Assembly (NCBI GenBank): GCA_023142805.1
Contig: JAGLIU010000199.1
Coordinates: 1 to 13,992 of the forward strand
DNA length: 13,992 bases
Origin: Candidatus Omnitrophota bacterium
Lineage (GTDB): Bacteria > Omnitrophota > Gorgyraeia > Tantalellales > Tantalellaceae
Direction of reading: 5' to 3'
Part shown: in pieces, positions 12,955 through 13,992 of the stretch
Numbering within the stretch: position 1 is the first letter of the stretch
Layout of the letters: each line of letters starts with the position of its first letter
The notes under the pieces: generated by a model
Told to the model about the DNA's origin: nothing
Database searches by the model: none
The model's input: only the letters and a program-made list of their open reading frames with translations
Program-made: the position numbers and the translations under genes

Positions 12955-13908
12955 TCAGCTCAAGAAACTTCCCCATATTTTCACATAAGCATCTTCTATC
13001 ATAAGCAGCTCTTCTTCTGTAATATCCCAATCAACCGCTGTTACGTTTCCCTTTAACTGTTCTAAAGTTCTACAGCCGGTTATACACCCCGCGACCTCTT
13101 TCCGGCTTAGCACCCAATTGATAGCTACATTCGATACAGGAACCTGACGTCTATCCGCGATATTTTCAAGAACATTAACGATTTTCCTGGATTTACTCCA
13201 GAAAGGTTCCCGATAATATTTATAAAAAAAAGATCTTACGTCTCCCTTGGAAAAATCAGGAGGTTCTTTGTATTTACCGGTAAGTATCCCTCCCCCCAAA
13301 GAACCATAGGATAAGATCGATACTCCATTATTTTCGCAAAAAGGTACCATCTCTTTCTCTATATCACGGTCAAATATGGAATATGGCATTTGATTACTCT
13401 GAACCGGAGCTATTTGTATAGCTTTTTCCAAAAAGTCCTTATCAAAATTGGATACACCTATATAACGCACCTTACCCTCTTCTGTTAATTTCGAAAGCTC
13501 GGTGAATGTCTCTTTCCTGGACGTATTTGGATCGGGCCAATGACACTGATAAAGATCTATTTTTTCCACATTCAAACGTCTTAAAGAATTTTCGATCTCT
13601 TCACGTATAAACTTTGCGCTCAAGTTAGGCCTAATAGCTTTTCCATGTTTTTCTAACCCGCATTTAGTCGCAATGATCACATCCTCGGATACATCTTTCA
13701 ATGCTTTACCTATCACTTCTTCGGAACGACCGTTACCGTAAATCGGTGCGGTATCTATACAATTAACACCTCTATTGATCGCGTCTTTCAAAACACTTAT
13801 AGACTCCTCGTCCCGCACCTCACCCCAACACTCCCCGCCGAACACCCACGACCCGAGAACAACAGAAGATATCTTTAAATCAGTTTTTCCCAATTTTCTA
13901 TATTTCAT
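12955..13908 (-). CDS. Aldo/keto reductase
   Basis: NAD(P)H-dependent carbonyl reductase of the AKR superfamily; cytoplasmic (beta/alpha)8 barrel. 317 residues, normal length. The full catalytic tetrad is visible: Asp52 and Tyr57 in 'CIDTAPIYGNGRSEEVIG', Lys82 in 'IATKCGL', His123 in 'YQCHWPDP'. The cofactor region is 'GCITGCRTLEQLKGNV' near the C-terminus. The start 'MKYRKLGKTDLKISSVVLGSW' is typical of the YajO/Tas-like branch acting on sugars or small aldehydes; the true substrate cannot be read from sequence. AAGGG a few bases upstream of the ATG at 13906-13908 supports the start. Its 3' end is 40 bases from the end of GH1 with no visible terminator between the two. Confidence 0.93.
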   Translation of the reverse strand: MKYRKLGKTDLKISSVVLGSWVFGGECWGEVRDEESISVLKDAINRGVNCIDTAPIYGNGRSEEVIGKALKDVSEDVIIATKCGLEKHGKAIRPNLSAKFIREEIENSLRRLNVEKIDLYQCHWPDPNTSRKETFTELSKLTEEGKVRYIGVSNFDKDFLEKAIQIAPVQSNQMPYSIFDRDIEKEMVPFCENNGVSILSYGSLGGGILTGKYKEPPDFSKGDVRSFFYKYYREPFWSKSRKIVNVLENIADRRQVPVSNVAINWVLSRKEVAGCITGCRTLEQLKGNVTAVDWDITEEELLMIEDAYVKIWGSFLS

Positions 13909-13928
13909 TTTTCCCTTTCAGTTTGCCT

Positions 13929-13934
13929 ATTATA
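13929..13934 (-). promoter_or_regulatory. Candidate -10 element of the aldo/keto reductase gene
   Basis: Minus-strand TATAAT, all six consensus bases, 21 bases before the ATG. The -35 position (TATTCA at 17 bases) is a poor match, so only the -10 is supported. Confidence 0.4.
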
Positions 13935-13961
13935 ATACATATCCCCTATTATGAATATAAT

Positions 13962-13974
13962 TAAATGGGGACAG
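13962..13974 (+). repeat. Third copy of the RAYT/REP end motif (edge of a probable second element)
   Basis: TAAATGGGGACAG matches the first 13 bases of the left terminal repeat at 9059 in the same orientation, then diverges (GGCAGATTC instead of CGCCCTATT). By analogy an element would extend rightwards beyond the window. It could also be a solitary REP-like remnant. Confidence 0.6.
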
Positions 13975-13992
13975 GGCAGATTCAAGTTGCTA

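Noticed and set aside
1..13992. CRISPR arrays, tRNA or rRNA genes
   Set aside because: No regularly spaced direct repeats and no tRNA- or rRNA-like segments were seen; the only multi-copy repeat is the RAYT end motif.

Overview
The window looks like a chromosomal segment of a moderately AT-rich, Gram-negative-type bacterium. Three things suggest an uncultivated lineage such as Omnitrophota (candidate phylum OP3): a very large (1900-residue) exported protein whose mature start carries a 'DTLSPP' stretch, an exported Asp-box/coiled-coil protein, and a REP-type transposase with its 'AAATGGGGACAG' end repeats. This placement is from memory of those genomes and is an inference.

Layout. Positions 1-2974 (minus strand) hold a fatty-acid operon read fabG > acpP > fabF > acyl-CoA dehydrogenase (the last cut by the window edge). 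A near-consensus sigma70 promoter (3027-3054) precedes it, and a perfect 19-bp dyad (3057-3075) abuts the -35. The fabG-acpP gap holds two stem-loops. Positions 3241-8943 (minus) are one giant ORF: a signal peptide, an unknown N-terminal region, a glycogen-phosphorylase-like GT-B domain in which the PLP lysine position is Asp, a coiled coil, a phosphoglucose-isomerase-like cupin that has lost most metal ligands, and an unknown C-terminal region. Its promoter is at 9015-9043.

Positions 9059-9823 are a complete, compact RAYT (REP-associated tyrosine transposase) element with perfect 22-bp terminal inverted repeats around an intact HUH transposase. It lies between the giant gene and an upstream secreted Asp-box protein gene (9765-11327), whose last ~19 codons are read from the element's end. 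A further copy of the end motif at 13962-13974 suggests a second element beyond the right edge.

Positions 11328-11621 are a divergent intergenic region with two consecutive hairpins, the second a textbook intrinsic terminator on the plus strand although no plus-strand gene lies before it. A GH1 beta-glycosidase (plus, 11622-12914) and a convergent aldo/keto reductase (minus, 12955-13908) complete the window.

How the genes fit together: the fab genes supply acyl chains for membranes, with the acyl-CoA dehydrogenase as an unusual operon partner. The two exported proteins (giant GT-B/cupin and Asp-box) are adjacent and were probably closer before the RAYT insertion. GH1 and the aldo/keto reductase are ordinary cytoplasmic carbohydrate/carbonyl enzymes. 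The most unusual object is the giant exported protein assembled from what look like catalytically altered sugar-phosphate enzymes.
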